A stretch of 64,000 nt of DNA. Origin: Streptomyces lincolnensis. GTDB taxonomy: Bacteria; Actinomycetota; Actinomycetes; Streptomycetales; Streptomycetaceae. Shown here piece after piece: positions 7,144 to 15,382 of the stretch (positions are counted from its first letter, which is position 1; the number at the start of each line of letters is the position of its first letter). Location: the NCBI RefSeq assembly GCF_021173675.1, contig NZ_JAIHON010000013.1, positions 62,001-126,000 of the forward strand, given 5' to 3'. The translations under genes and the position numbers were made by a program. The notes beneath the pieces were generated by a model. That model made no database searches. It had not been told where the DNA came from and worked only from the letters and a program-made list of their open reading frames with translations.

Positions 7144-9629
7144 TGTGCCCCCCTCACCAGCTGGTCCGCGGCCGGCGTCGGCCCGCCGCCCTTGTAGGTG
7201 ACCCGCCACAGCGCCGACTTGGCGTCCGAGGTGAAGAAGCCACGGCCGTAGTCGAGGACGTAGAGCGCGCCGTCCGGACCGAACTTCCAGTCCATGAGGT
7301 TCTTGATGCCGTCGTTGCCGATCGGCACGATCCTCTTCAACGACTCGGAGTGGACGGGCAGTCCGCCCTCGCCGTGGTTCCTCGGATCGGTGATGACCGC
7401 GTTGCGCGGCTGGTCGGCGTCGTAGAAGTCGCCGACGAACCACTTGCCGTCCCAGTAGGCCGGCCACTTCACGGTGCTGGTGGCCGAGGCGGTGTCGTAG
7501 CGGTAGACCGGCCCGTTCATCGCGGCCTGGCCGCCGCCCTTGAGCCAGGGCAGCAGATAGGTGGCTTCCTCCTGCTTGTACGAGGGGATGCCGTTCGCGT
7601 CGCGCGGGTAGTCCGGCGCGCCGCCCTGCGGGGAGTACCAGATGTTGTTGCCGGTCACCGGCGGCAGGTTGACCAGGCCGTCGTTGTTCGGCGACTCGTT
7701 CTTCGGGCGGTCGCAGTCGTACCAGCCCAGGGGCTGCGAGGGGTCCGGCAGGTTGCGGTCCCGGTAGGGCTGCTTGTTGCCCATGCAGTACGGCCAGCCC
7801 CGGTTGCCCGCCTTGGTGATCACGGCGAACGTGTCGTACTTGGCGGGGCCCCAGGTCGTCGACGGCGCGCTCGCGTCCGGGCCGACCCAGCCGGCGTAGA
7901 GGACGTCGGTCTTTTTGTCGACGAAGATCCGGGCCGGGTTCCTGACCCCCATCACATAGATCTCGCCGCGCGTCTTGCCGCCGCCCTCGTCGGTCTCCCT
8001 GCCGGTGAAGAGGTTCCCCTCGGGGAGCGTGTACGTCCCGTCGGCCTCCGGGTGGATGCGCAGGATCTTGCCGTTGAGGTTGTTGGTGTTGCCGGCGGTG
8101 CGGCGCGCGTCCGCGAAGGAGACGCCCTTGTAGTTGGGCTGCGGGTTGTTGCCGGAGTAACCGGCGCTGAAACCGCTGGAGTTGTTGTCACCGGTCGCGA
8201 TGTACAGGTTGCCCTTGGAGTCCCAGGCCATCCCGCCGCCCGAGTGGCAGCAACTGTGCACCTGAACCGGCCACTTGAGCAGCACCTTCTCGCTGTTCAG
8301 GTCCAGCTTGTTCGTGGCGAGGTCGAGCGTGAAGCGGGAGACGCGGCGCTCGGCCATGCGGGTGTCGCGGTCGAGCCCGGAGTGCGGGGTGTAGTGCAGG
8401 TACACCCAGCCGTTCTGCTCGAAGCGCGGGTCGAGCTCGATGCCGAGCAGGCCCTCCTCGACCTTGACCAGCTCGTCGCCGCCGCCCTTGTTGCCGAAGA
8501 CCGTCAAGGCCCCCGCCGGGGTGACCTTCTTGGTCGCCGGGTCGTAGACGTGGATCTCGCCCTTGCCCTTGCCGATGTCCGGGTTGTTCCAGTCGGTGAT
8601 CACCGGCTGGGAGGAGTCGGCGCCACCCCGGCCGATGTAGAGCACGCGTCCGTCGGGGGCGGTGACCAGGCCGTGCGGCTCGCCGATCTGGTCGTTCTGG
8701 CCGGGCTGGTTGGGCCGGGTCAGGCGCTCCGCCGTGTAGTTGCCGTTGATCGTCGCCTTGCAGTCGGCCTGCGCCATCCGGGTCGTCCACAGCAGAGCGC
8801 CGCGCAGATGCGTACGGAACTCCGTCTCGTCGTACGACGACACCGTGCCGCCCATGCCGGTGTAGAAGGAGCGGCCGCCGTCGTAGTCCCGGCACCAACT
8901 CACCGGATGGTCCCAGCCGTTGGCGCTCGCTCCGGGCTTGTAGGTCGACTCCCGCAGCCGGGCGACGGTGTGCACCTCGCCGGAGGGGTTCTTCGTCCAG
9001 TTGAACCACTGGTCGGGCCGCTTCCACTGGACGGGAAGGTCCTTGGTGGCCGGATGCCGGCGGTCGCCCACCTCGACGGTGGCCCGCTGCACGCCCGTCG
9101 GGCTCGACGCGGCGGGACGGGCACCGACGAGACCGGTGAACCAGTCCGAGTACGGCTCCGCGCGGGCCGCGTCATGGATGCCGACGAACCCGCCGCCCGC
9201 CTCCATGTAGGCCTCCAGGCCCGCCTCCTGGTCCGGGTCGAGGACATCGCCCCCGCCGGTCAGGAACACGATCGCGTTGTACGTGCCGAGCCGGGCCCCG
9301 TCGGTGAACACCCGGGCGTCGCCCGTGGCCTCGACGGCGAAACGCTGGTTCGTGGGCCCGGACAGCCCGATCCGCTCGATCGCCTCGATACCGGCGTTGA
9401 CGACCGGTGACTCCTCCCCGGCCGCGGCCGACCCGTGGAAGATCAGCACCTGTACGTCGGAGCCGCCCGGTGGCGACTTCACGGACATCGTTGTCGGCAA
9501 CGGTCCGGGGTCCGGACCCGCCGTGGCGGTGGTCCCCGACAGCATCCCCGCGGCCACCACACCGGCCGTCACGGTCGCCGTCCAGACCCGTCTTCTTCCG
9601 CTTCTCGCGCTCAACCCTCGTAAGTGCAT
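7140..9629 (-). CDS. Secreted ThuA-like / PQQ-type sugar dehydrogenase fusion
   Basis: An 829-residue protein with an export signal (RSGRRRVW then a hydrophobic core, cleavage probably near residue 38). Residues 58-285 are a ThuA-like trehalose-utilisation domain with a glutamine-amidotransferase fold (VLIFHG, FLTGGGDVL, GGGFVGIHDA). Residues 298-822 form a six-bladed glucose/sorbosone dehydrogenase (GSDH) propeller, with GIELDPRFEQNGWVYLHYT, VHSCCHSGGGMAWD and GVRNPARIFVD. GSDH enzymes oxidise sugars with PQQ. The vicinal cysteines in HSCCH are notable. AGGAGGT seven bases before the ATG is an excellent RBS. It is the first gene of a two-gene operon with the cupredoxin/DUF1080 protein. Confidence 0.87.
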   Translation of the reverse strand: MHLRGLSARSGRRRVWTATVTAGVVAAGMLSGTTATAGPDPGPLPTTMSVKSPPGGSDVQVLIFHGSAAAGEESPVVNAGIEAIERIGLSGPTNQRFAVEATGDARVFTDGARLGTYNAIVFLTGGGDVLDPDQEAGLEAYMEAGGGFVGIHDAARAEPYSDWFTGLVGARPAASSPTGVQRATVEVGDRRHPATKDLPVQWKRPDQWFNWTKNPSGEVHTVARLRESTYKPGASANGWDHPVSWCRDYDGGRSFYTGMGGTVSSYDETEFRTHLRGALLWTTRMAQADCKATINGNYTAERLTRPNQPGQNDQIGEPHGLVTAPDGRVLYIGRGGADSSQPVITDWNNPDIGKGKGEIHVYDPATKKVTPAGALTVFGNKGGGDELVKVEEGLLGIELDPRFEQNGWVYLHYTPHSGLDRDTRMAERRVSRFTLDLATNKLDLNSEKVLLKWPVQVHSCCHSGGGMAWDSKGNLYIATGDNNSSGFSAGYSGNNPQPNYKGVSFADARRTAGNTNNLNGKILRIHPEADGTYTLPEGNLFTGRETDEGGGKTRGEIYVMGVRNPARIFVDKKTDVLYAGWVGPDASAPSTTWGPAKYDTFAVITKAGNRGWPYCMGNKQPYRDRNLPDPSQPLGWYDCDRPKNESPNNDGLVNLPPVTGNNIWYSPQGGAPDYPRDANGIPSYKQEEATYLLPWLKGGGQAAMNGPVYRYDTASATSTVKWPAYWDGKWFVGDFYDADQPRNAVITDPRNHGEGGLPVHSESLKRIVPIGNDGIKNLMDWKFGPDGALYVLDYGRGFFTSDAKSALWRVTYKGGGPTPAADQLVRGAQ

Positions 9630-9663
9630 GGGCACCTCCTCGGTCACAGCAACAGCGCCATGG

Positions 9664-9692
9664 AAGCTAGACCTCTTTGCCCAACTCGCCAA
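9664..9692 (-). promoter_or_regulatory. Candidate promoter of the ThuA/cupredoxin operon
   Basis: On the minus strand TTGGCG (-35) and TAGCTT (-10) are separated by 17 bp, a good match to the Streptomyces housekeeping consensus. It lies 35 bp upstream of the dehydrogenase start and faces away from the laccase gene. Confidence 0.45.
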
Positions 9693-9818
9693 TACCTATG
9701 GCCGCGTTGGCACGAACTTTGTCCTGGGTGTGGATAAACAGCCCCGTTACCGCTACGGTCTCACAGGTTCATCACAGGTGCGTCTCCGCAAGTTCCGTAT
9801 CAGGGTGGGGAGTTCCGC

Positions 9819-10799
9819 ATGTTCCGCATGGACAGACGTGGGTTCAACCGGCGGGTGCTGCTCGGCGGCGCGGTCGCCGCGACATCGATGTCGCTGGGGT
9901 CCGAGGCCGTGAGCGCGGACGCCCCGCAGCTCGCCCCCGGCGGGGGCGAGGTCAGGCGTATCAAGATGTACGCCGAGAGGCTGCCCGGCGGGCAGATGGG
10001 CTACGGCCTGGAGAAGGGCAAGGCGACCATTCCCGGGCCGCTGATCGAGCTCAACGAGGGCGACACCCTCCACATCGAGTTCGAGAACACCATGGACGTG
10101 GCGGCGAGCCTGCACACGCACGGCCTGGACTACGAGATCTCCAGCGACGGCACCAAGCAGAACAAGAGCGACGTCGAGCCCGGCGGCACCCGCACCTACA
10201 CCTGGCGCACCCACCTGCCGGGCCGCCGGGCGGACGGCACCTGGCGGTCGGGCAGCGCGGGCTACTGGCACTACCACGACCACGTGGTCGGCACCCCGCA
10301 CGGCACGATCGGACTCCAGAACGGCCTGTACGGCCCGGTGATCGTGCGCCGCAAGGGCGATGTCCTGCCGGACGCGACCCACACGATCGTCTTCAACGAC
10401 ATGCTCATCAACAACAAACCCGCGCACTCCGGGCCCAACTTCGAGGCCACGGTGGGGGATCGTGTCGAGTTCGTGATGATCACGCACGGCGAGTTCTACC
10501 ACACCTTCCACATGCACGGTCATCGCTGGGCCGACAACCGCACGGGCATGCTCACCGGCCCCGACGACCCCAGCCAGGTCATCGACAACAAGATCGTCGG
10601 CCCTGCGGACTCCTTCGGCTTCCAGGTGATCGCCGGCGAGGGGGTCGGAGCGGGCGCCTGGATGTACCACTGCCACGTCCAGAGCCACTCCGACATGGGC
10701 ATGGTCGGCCTGTTCCTGGTGAAGAAGGCCGACGGGACGATTCCCGGGTACGAGCCGGACGAGGGCGGATCGCACGCGGCGGGCGGGCACGGCCACTGA
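9819..10799 (+). CDS. slac: Small two-domain laccase (SLAC), multicopper oxidase
   Basis: A 326-residue protein very close to the small laccase of S. coelicolor as I remember it. RRGFNRRVLLGG near the N-terminus is a twin-arginine signal, fitting folded, copper-loaded export. The four multicopper-oxidase motifs are HTHGLDYE, WHYHDHVVG, HTFHMHGHRW and MYHCHVQSHSDMGM. These supply the trinuclear centre and the type 1 Cys/His/Met site. It has only two cupredoxin domains, so the active form is expected to be a trimer. It oxidises phenols and reduces O2 to water. GGGGAG six bases before the ATG favours the start at 9819, three codons upstream of MDRRGF. Confidence 0.95.
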   Translation: MFRMDRRGFNRRVLLGGAVAATSMSLGSEAVSADAPQLAPGGGEVRRIKMYAERLPGGQMGYGLEKGKATIPGPLIELNEGDTLHIEFENTMDVAASLHTHGLDYEISSDGTKQNKSDVEPGGTRTYTWRTHLPGRRADGTWRSGSAGYWHYHDHVVGTPHGTIGLQNGLYGPVIVRRKGDVLPDATHTIVFNDMLINNKPAHSGPNFEATVGDRVEFVMITHGEFYHTFHMHGHRWADNRTGMLTGPDDPSQVIDNKIVGPADSFGFQVIAGEGVGAGAWMYHCHVQSHSDMGMVGLFLVKKADGTIPGYEPDEGGSHAAGGHGH

Positions 10800-10802
10800 C
10801 GC

Positions 10803-11552
10803 TCACGAGATGTCCAGTACCGACCACTCCAGGCCCGCTTCCCCCAGGACGTAGAGGCGCGGCCCTCGGGAGACGACCTGGCGGCGGCCGAGTGCGCTCC
10901 CGTCCGGAAGGACCAGTCGGCCCTCCGCGACGGGTTCGACGGTCTCGGCCGTGAGCCGGCACTCCACGATCCGGTCGCGCTCGTCCTCGTGCCCCCCGAA
11001 GAACACCAGGTGGTCGCCGTGCACGGCGAGCCCTCGTGCCCCGTGGACGCCCGTCCGCCGCACCCGTATGCTCCGGTCGCGGTGGATCTCCAGCAGGGGG
11101 AAGTCGGCGTAGGGGTACGCCCAGGCGGTCCGGCCGTGGATGTTGAGGGCGTAGCAGGCGGAGATCTCCCCCGCCCCGGGAACCGGCCCGAACGTCCACA
11201 GGGCCTCGCCGGTACTGGTCCAGCAGCGCAGGCCCGGCCGGCTCAAGGGGGCGTCGCCGTAGATGCCCTCGTCGAAGTACTCCACCCACAGCTCGCCCGC
11301 CTCGTCCGCCTGAAGGTGCTCGATGGCGTCCCCCACGCGGAAGGCGGCGATGCCTCGCCCGAACGCGTCGAAGAGCTGGACGTGTTGCTCGTCCGTCCGT
11401 GAGCGACGGCCCGCGACGACGAAACCGCCGTCCGGCAGGGGTTCCAGGGCGGGGAAACGAGCCAGTACGGCGAGCAGGTGCGTCTCGGAGACGGAGCCGT
11501 CCCCGACGGTGACCACCACCGCGTCGTACGGATCGGGGAGCCTACGCGGCAT
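10803..11552 (-). CDS. Uncharacterised propeller-like protein
   Basis: A 249-residue protein with no signal peptide or membrane segment. It has repeated beta-strand-rich segments such as LFDAFGRGIAAFRVGDAIEHLQADEAGELWV cut into blades, and WVEYFDEGIYGD, which resemble a beta-propeller. No catalytic motif is evident. I do not recognise a named family. GGAGAG seven bases before the ATG is a clear RBS. It is divergent from a LacI-family regulator, and the GAGAGCGCTCTC palindrome lies between them, so it may be a target of that repressor. It ends 3 bases from the laccase gene end (convergent). Confidence 0.7.
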   Translation of the reverse strand: MPRRLPDPYDAVVVTVGDGSVSETHLLAVLARFPALEPLPDGGFVVAGRRSRTDEQHVQLFDAFGRGIAAFRVGDAIEHLQADEAGELWVEYFDEGIYGDAPLSRPGLRCWTSTGEALWTFGPVPGAGEISACYALNIHGRTAWAYPYADFPLLEIHRDRSIRVRRTGVHGARGLAVHGDHLVFFGGHEDERDRIVECRLTAETVEPVAEGRLVLPDGSALGRRQVVSRGPRLYVLGEAGLEWSVLDIS

Positions 11553-11625
11553 GGGCCTCTCCTGTCGTCATACGGTGCCTCTTGCCGGGGCGGTAGCGCA
11601 CGCGCAAGCGTCTTTCGCCGTCCGC

Positions 11626-11637
11626 GAGAGCGCTCTC
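11626..11637. promoter_or_regulatory. LacI-family operator
   Basis: GAGAGCGCTCTC is a perfect 12-bp palindrome with the central CG typical of LacI/GalR operators (compare the CebR-type core GGGAGCGCTCCC). It sits between the divergent propeller gene and the LacI-type regulator, 59 bp upstream of the latter, so autoregulation is likely. Confidence 0.6.
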
Positions 11638-11696
11638 ACCGAGTGTCCCTACCCGGCGTTATCCTGATCCGCACCCCGCCGACGAGGAGCCCCGAC

Positions 11697-12719
11697 GTGA
11701 CCGACACAGCGCCGCGCCCCACCCTGGAGGCCGTGGCCGCGCGGGCCGGGGTGTCCCGGGCCACCGTGTCGCGGGTGGTCAACGGCGGGGACGGGGTGCG
11801 CGAACCGCTGGTCGAGCGGGTCCGGCGGGCGGTCGAGGAACTCGGGTACGTGCCCAACCAGGCCGCCCGGAGTCTGGTCACCCGGCGGCACGACGCCGTC
11901 GCCGTCGTGGTCGCCGAACCGGAGACCCGGGTCTTCGCCGACCCCTTCTTCGCCCTGCAACTGCGGGGGATCAGCAAGGAGTTGACGGCCCACGACAACC
12001 AACTCGTCCTGCTGCTCACCGAAGGGCGGGACGACCACGCCCGGGTCGGCCGTTATCTGGCCGGCGGGCATGTCGACGGGGCGCTGGTGTTCTCGCTGCA
12101 CCTGGACGACCCGCTGCCCGGACTGATCCAACGGGCCGGTGTGCCCACCGTGTTCGGCGGGCGGCCCGGGTGGAGCGACGGCCTGCGGGACGTCGTGTAC
12201 GTCGACAGCGACAACCGCGGCGGTGCCCGCGACGCCGTGCGCCATCTCGTCGGCCTCGGACGTACCCGGGTCGCGCACATCACCGGTGCCCTGGACCAGA
12301 CCTCGGCCGTGGACCGTCTGGAGGGCTTCAAGGACGTCATGGGCGACGCCGGTCGGGAGCTGGTCGTGCGCGGCGACTTCACGCCGGCCGGGGGCGAGCG
12401 GGCGATGCGTGAACTCCTCGACCGCTGCCCGGACGTCGACGCCGTCTTCGCCGCCAACGACCTCACCGCCGCCGGTGCCCTGCGCGTGCTGCGCGAACGG
12501 GGGCGACGGGTGCCCGAGGACGTCGCCGTGATCGGCTTCGACGACATGCTCCCGATCGCCGAACAGACCGACCCGCCCCTCACGACCGTCCGCCAGGACA
12601 TCGAGGAGATGGGCCGGTTGATGGCCCGCCTGCTGCTGCACGGCGACGAGGAGACGCCGCCGGGCACGCCCGCCGGGGTCGTCCTGCCGACGACACTGGT
12701 CCGCCGCGCCTCGGCCTGA
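11697..12719 (+). CDS. LacI-family transcriptional regulator
   Basis: A 340-residue repressor. The N-terminal HTH is PTLEAVAARAGVSRATVSRV, followed by the hinge helix LGYVPNQAARSLVTRR. The rest is a periplasmic-binding-protein-like sugar-sensing domain ending in VAVIGFDDMLPIAEQTDPPLTTVRQ, which is standard for the family. The GTG at 11697 has GAGGAG seven bases upstream, so I start there. The ligand is unknown. The palindrome at 11626-11637 is the obvious operator and also covers the divergent gene. Confidence 0.92.
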   Translation: MTDTAPRPTLEAVAARAGVSRATVSRVVNGGDGVREPLVERVRRAVEELGYVPNQAARSLVTRRHDAVAVVVAEPETRVFADPFFALQLRGISKELTAHDNQLVLLLTEGRDDHARVGRYLAGGHVDGALVFSLHLDDPLPGLIQRAGVPTVFGGRPGWSDGLRDVVYVDSDNRGGARDAVRHLVGLGRTRVAHITGALDQTSAVDRLEGFKDVMGDAGRELVVRGDFTPAGGERAMRELLDRCPDVDAVFAANDLTAAGALRVLRERGRRVPEDVAVIGFDDMLPIAEQTDPPLTTVRQDIEEMGRLMARLLLHGDEETPPGTPAGVVLPTTLVRRASA

Positions 12720-12785
12720 CGGCGCCGCATCCTGGCCTGTCGCTCGGATCACGCCGGCGCCACGCTCCGAGCGGCGCACCACCCT

Positions 12786-12801
12786 CGCCCCGCTCGGGGC
12801 G
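12786..12801. terminator. Hairpin between convergent genes
   Basis: CGCCCCG and CGGGGCG form a 7-bp stem with a 2-base loop between the 3' ends of the LacI regulator and the VOC gene. There is no T tract, as usual in Streptomyces. Confidence 0.4.
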
Positions 12802-12872
12802 CCTGCGCGGCGCGGTGCGGTCTCTCGCAGCCGACCTGATCGGTGAGCGGAACGGCAAGCCCTCGCGGTCGC

Positions 12873-13661
12873 CTACGCCTGCGGCGGCGCGCTCTTGATC
12901 ACCGCGAAGCGGGCGCCGTACGGATCCGCCAGTTCGGCGATCCTGCCCACGCCCTCCAGGTCGGTCGCCGGCAGCCGGACCGTGCCGCCCCGCTCCTGTG
13001 CCGCGGCCACGACGGCGTCCGTGTCCGGGACTTCGAAGTACGGCAGCCAGGCCCCGGTGGAGGCCTGGGTCGGGTCGTCCTCCAGCGGGACGATCCCGCC
13101 GAACATGGCGTCCGGCTCGGTGCCCTCCGGGTGGACGGTGGTGTAGCTCTCCCCGGCGAACGTGACGGCGGTGGTCTCCCAGCCGAACAGGGCGTTGTAG
13201 AACCCGGCGGCCGCGGGCAGGTCCGGGGCGTACAGCTCCAGCCAGCACAGCGAGCCCTGCTCCTGCACGACGTCGAGCCCCTTGGTGGCCGCGGGCTGCC
13301 AGATGCCGAAGTGCACGCCGGCCTGGTCGGCGAGGATCGCCATGCGGCCCCGGTCCAGGACGTCCATGGGCTGGACGAGCACCGAGCCGTGCTTCTGCTC
13401 GGCCGCCTTCGCGGTGGCGTCCGCGTCCGGGGACTGGAAGTACACGGTCCAGGAGGGCGGGCCCTGGTCCGCGGTGGTCTGCATGCCGCCCGCCACCGTC
13501 TGGCCGTCGAGCTGGAAGAAGCCGTAGCCGCCGGTCTCGGCGCCGCCCGGCCGGAACCGCCAGCCGAAGAGCGCGCCGTAGAAGGAGGCGGCGCCGTCGA
13601 TGTCGGGGGTGCCGAGGTCGACCCAGCTCGGAGCGCCGGTGACATAACGGGTGGTGAGCAT
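12873..13661 (-). CDS. VOC-superfamily protein (two-domain glyoxalase-like)
   Basis: A 262-residue protein made of two tandem vicinal-oxygen-chelate domains. Each begins with a SWVDLGTPD or CWLELYAPD strand, followed by FYGALFGW or FYNALFGW. These are the paired beta-alpha-beta-beta-beta modules of glyoxalase I, bleomycin-resistance and dioxygenase proteins. The CFP-30B-like 'hydroxylase' proteins of actinomycetes share this architecture. The substrate is unknown. GGAGGG upstream of the ATG supports this start. An upstream ATG at 13763 would add 34 residues without family support. Confidence 0.88.
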   Translation of the reverse strand: MLTTRYVTGAPSWVDLGTPDIDGAASFYGALFGWRFRPGGAETGGYGFFQLDGQTVAGGMQTTADQGPPSWTVYFQSPDADATAKAAEQKHGSVLVQPMDVLDRGRMAILADQAGVHFGIWQPAATKGLDVVQEQGSLCWLELYAPDLPAAAGFYNALFGWETTAVTFAGESYTTVHPEGTEPDAMFGGIVPLEDDPTQASTGAWLPYFEVPDTDAVVAAAQERGGTVRLPATDLEGVGRIAELADPYGARFAVIKSAPPQA

Positions 13662-13857
13662 CTCGTGCCCTCCTTCGAGGGGTCCCGTTGCCTGTACTGC
13701 CGAGTCTTGCACCGCCCACCGACAATCGCGCGGTGTTCCGCGCGCCGCCGTGCGTTCGAGCACGTGTGCGGGTCATCATCGGTGGGCCGGAGGCCGTGGA
13801 GGCGGCGTTGATCGGGCGTTGATGGAATGTTTTTCGCCGCCCGGCACGATCTCGGAC

Positions 13858-14103
13858 ATGCACATCGACACCATCACCCCGGCCGACCTCGCCTGGCAGG
13901 CGCAGGCGCTGTGTGCGCAGACCGGGGCGGACTTCTTCTTTCCCGAGCCGGGCAGCTCGGTCCGGGAGGCGAAGCGCATCTGCGGCATGTGCGAGATGCG
14001 TTCCGCCTGCCTGGAGTACGCGCTGTCCAACGACGAGCGATTCGGCGTCTGGGGCGGCCTGTCCGAGAAGGAACGGCTGCACCTGAGACGGACCACCAAC
14101 TGA
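13858..14103 (+). CDS. WhiB-like (Wbl) iron-sulfur regulator
   Basis: An 81-residue Wbl protein. The four cluster-binding cysteines are Cys19, Cys42, Cys45 and Cys51, in the pattern C-x22-C-x2-C-x5-C. The turn GVWGGLS is at residues 63-69 and a short basic tail (LHLRRTTN) follows. Wbl proteins bind a [4Fe-4S] cluster and act with the principal sigma factor. From memory of gene order this is the WblH position. No clear RBS precedes the ATG at 13858. An in-frame ATG at 13822 would add 12 residues, so the start is uncertain. A strong terminator follows. Confidence 0.9.
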   Translation: MHIDTITPADLAWQAQALCAQTGADFFFPEPGSSVREAKRICGMCEMRSACLEYALSNDERFGVWGGLSEKERLHLRRTTN

Positions 14104-14140
14104 CCGCGGGCGCCGGACACCGTCCCGCGCCCGCGGAGAC

Positions 14141-14182
14141 GACGAAGTGGCCGGTCCCGCGCGCGGGACCGGCCACTTCGTC
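14141..14182. terminator. Bidirectional intrinsic terminator
   Basis: A perfect 20-bp inverted repeat with a 2-base loop (arm GACGAAGTGGCCGGTCCCGC) lies between the convergent Wbl and desaturase genes. It is one of the strongest hairpins in the window and should stop transcription from both sides. Confidence 0.85.
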
Positions 14183-14191
14183 AGGAACGGG

Positions 14192-15169
14192 TCAGCCCGC
14201 GGCCCGCGCCGCCATCCGCGCCTTGCGCGCGGCCAGCTTCTCGTCGAACTTGGACGCCTCCGTGTCCAGGGCGCCCATGTACAGGCCGAGCTCCTCCTGC
14301 GCCTTGAGGCCCTCCGGGCCGAGCCCGTCGATCTCCAGGACCTTCAGGAAGCGCAGGACGGGCTGGATGACGTCGTCGTGGTGGATGCGCATGTTGTAGA
14401 TCTCGCCGATCGCCATCTGCGCCGCGGCCCGCTCGAAGCCGGGCATGCCGTGGCCGGGCATCCGGAAGTTCACGATCACGTCGCGGACCGCCTGCATCGT
14501 CAGGTCGGGCGCGAGGTCGAAGGCCGCCTTGAGCAGGTTCCGGTAGAAGACCATGTGCAGGTTCTCGTCGGTCGCGATGCGGGCCAGCATGCGGTCGCAG
14601 ACCGGGTCGCCGGACTGGTGGCCGGTGTTGCGGTGCGAGACCCGGGTCGCCAGCTCCTGGAAGGCGACGTAGGCCACCGAGTGCAGCATCGAGTGGCGGT
14701 TGTCCGACTCGAAGCCCTCGCTCATGTGGGCCATGCGGAACTGCTCCAGCTTGTCCGGGTCGACCGCGCGCGAGGCGAGCAGGTAGTCCCGCATCACGAT
14801 GCCGTGGCGGCCCTCCTCGGCGGTCCAGCGGTGCACCCAGGTCCCCCAGGCGCCGTCACGGCCGAACAGGGAGGCGATCTCGTGGTGGTAGCTGGGGAGG
14901 TTGTCCTCGGTGAGGAGGTTCACGACCAGCGCGATCCGGCCGATCTCGGTGACCTTGGACTGCTCCTTCTCCCAGGCCTGGCCGTCCTCGAAGAACCCGG
15001 GGAAGTTGCGGCCGTCGCTCCACGGCACGTACTCGTGCGGCATCCAGTCCTTGGTGACCTTCAGGTGCCGGTTGAGTTCCTTCTCGACCACTTCCTCCAG
15101 CGCGTACAGCAGTCGCGCGTCGGTCCAGTTGGAGGACGGGCTGCCGAGGTGAGGGGAAGTGATCGTCAC
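14192..15169 (-). CDS. Acyl-ACP desaturase (stearoyl-ACP Delta9-type)
   Basis: A 325-residue soluble diiron desaturase that would introduce a cis double bond into acyl chains. The two iron-binding motifs are EEGRHG (in RWTAEEGRHGIVMRDYL) and DENLHM (in IATDENLHMVFYRNLL), as in plant-type FA_desaturase_2 and mycobacterial DesA proteins. There are no transmembrane segments. The GTG start has GGAG five bases upstream. Expression is probably controlled by the repeated CGTAGGTTACG sites just upstream, consistent with regulation of membrane unsaturation. Electron donors are not encoded nearby. Confidence 0.92.
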   Translation of the reverse strand: MTITSPHLGSPSSNWTDARLLYALEEVVEKELNRHLKVTKDWMPHEYVPWSDGRNFPGFFEDGQAWEKEQSKVTEIGRIALVVNLLTEDNLPSYHHEIASLFGRDGAWGTWVHRWTAEEGRHGIVMRDYLLASRAVDPDKLEQFRMAHMSEGFESDNRHSMLHSVAYVAFQELATRVSHRNTGHQSGDPVCDRMLARIATDENLHMVFYRNLLKAAFDLAPDLTMQAVRDVIVNFRMPGHGMPGFERAAAQMAIGEIYNMRIHHDDVIQPVLRFLKVLEIDGLGPEGLKAQEELGLYMGALDTEASKFDEKLAARKARMAARAAG

Positions 15170-15230
15170 GGGTACTCCAGGGGGACGTGGAACAACAGCG
15201 GAAAGGCATCCGGGCGAGCGGCACCGGGGC

Positions 15231-15284
15231 GTACCTACGGAATCGTAGGCTACGTCTCCGTAGGTTACGAGACCGTAGGTTAAG
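15231..15284. promoter_or_regulatory. Array of repeated operator-like sites before the desaturase
   Basis: Three direct copies of an 11-mer begin exactly 15 bp apart: CGTAGGCTACG (15244), CGTAGGTTACG (15259) and CGTAGGTTAAG (15274). An inverted copy (GTACCTACG, 15231-15239) precedes them. Each 11-mer is itself nearly palindromic. The array covers the expected promoter of the desaturase and suggests cooperative binding by a TetR-like lipid regulator. Confidence 0.6.
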
Positions 15285-15333
15285 GTCGCGGTAAAGATCC
15301 CTGATCAGCAGTGTTCCCTGGGCATGACAAACA

Positions 15334-15358
15334 GCCCCGGGAAGCGCAGGTCCGGGGC
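15334..15358. terminator. Hairpin downstream of dimethylargininase
   Basis: GCCCCGG and CCGGGGC form a 7-bp stem with an 11-base loop. It begins 25 bases past the dimethylargininase stop on the minus strand, separating it from the desaturase promoter. Confidence 0.4.
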
Positions 15359-15382
15359 CGAAAGGGTGAGACGATCACCCGG

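Noticed and set aside
4969..7197. 742-codon plus-strand frame opposite the cupredoxin/DUF1080 gene
   Set aside because: Val/Arg/Gly-rich composition without domains; the minus strand carries recognisable domains throughout.
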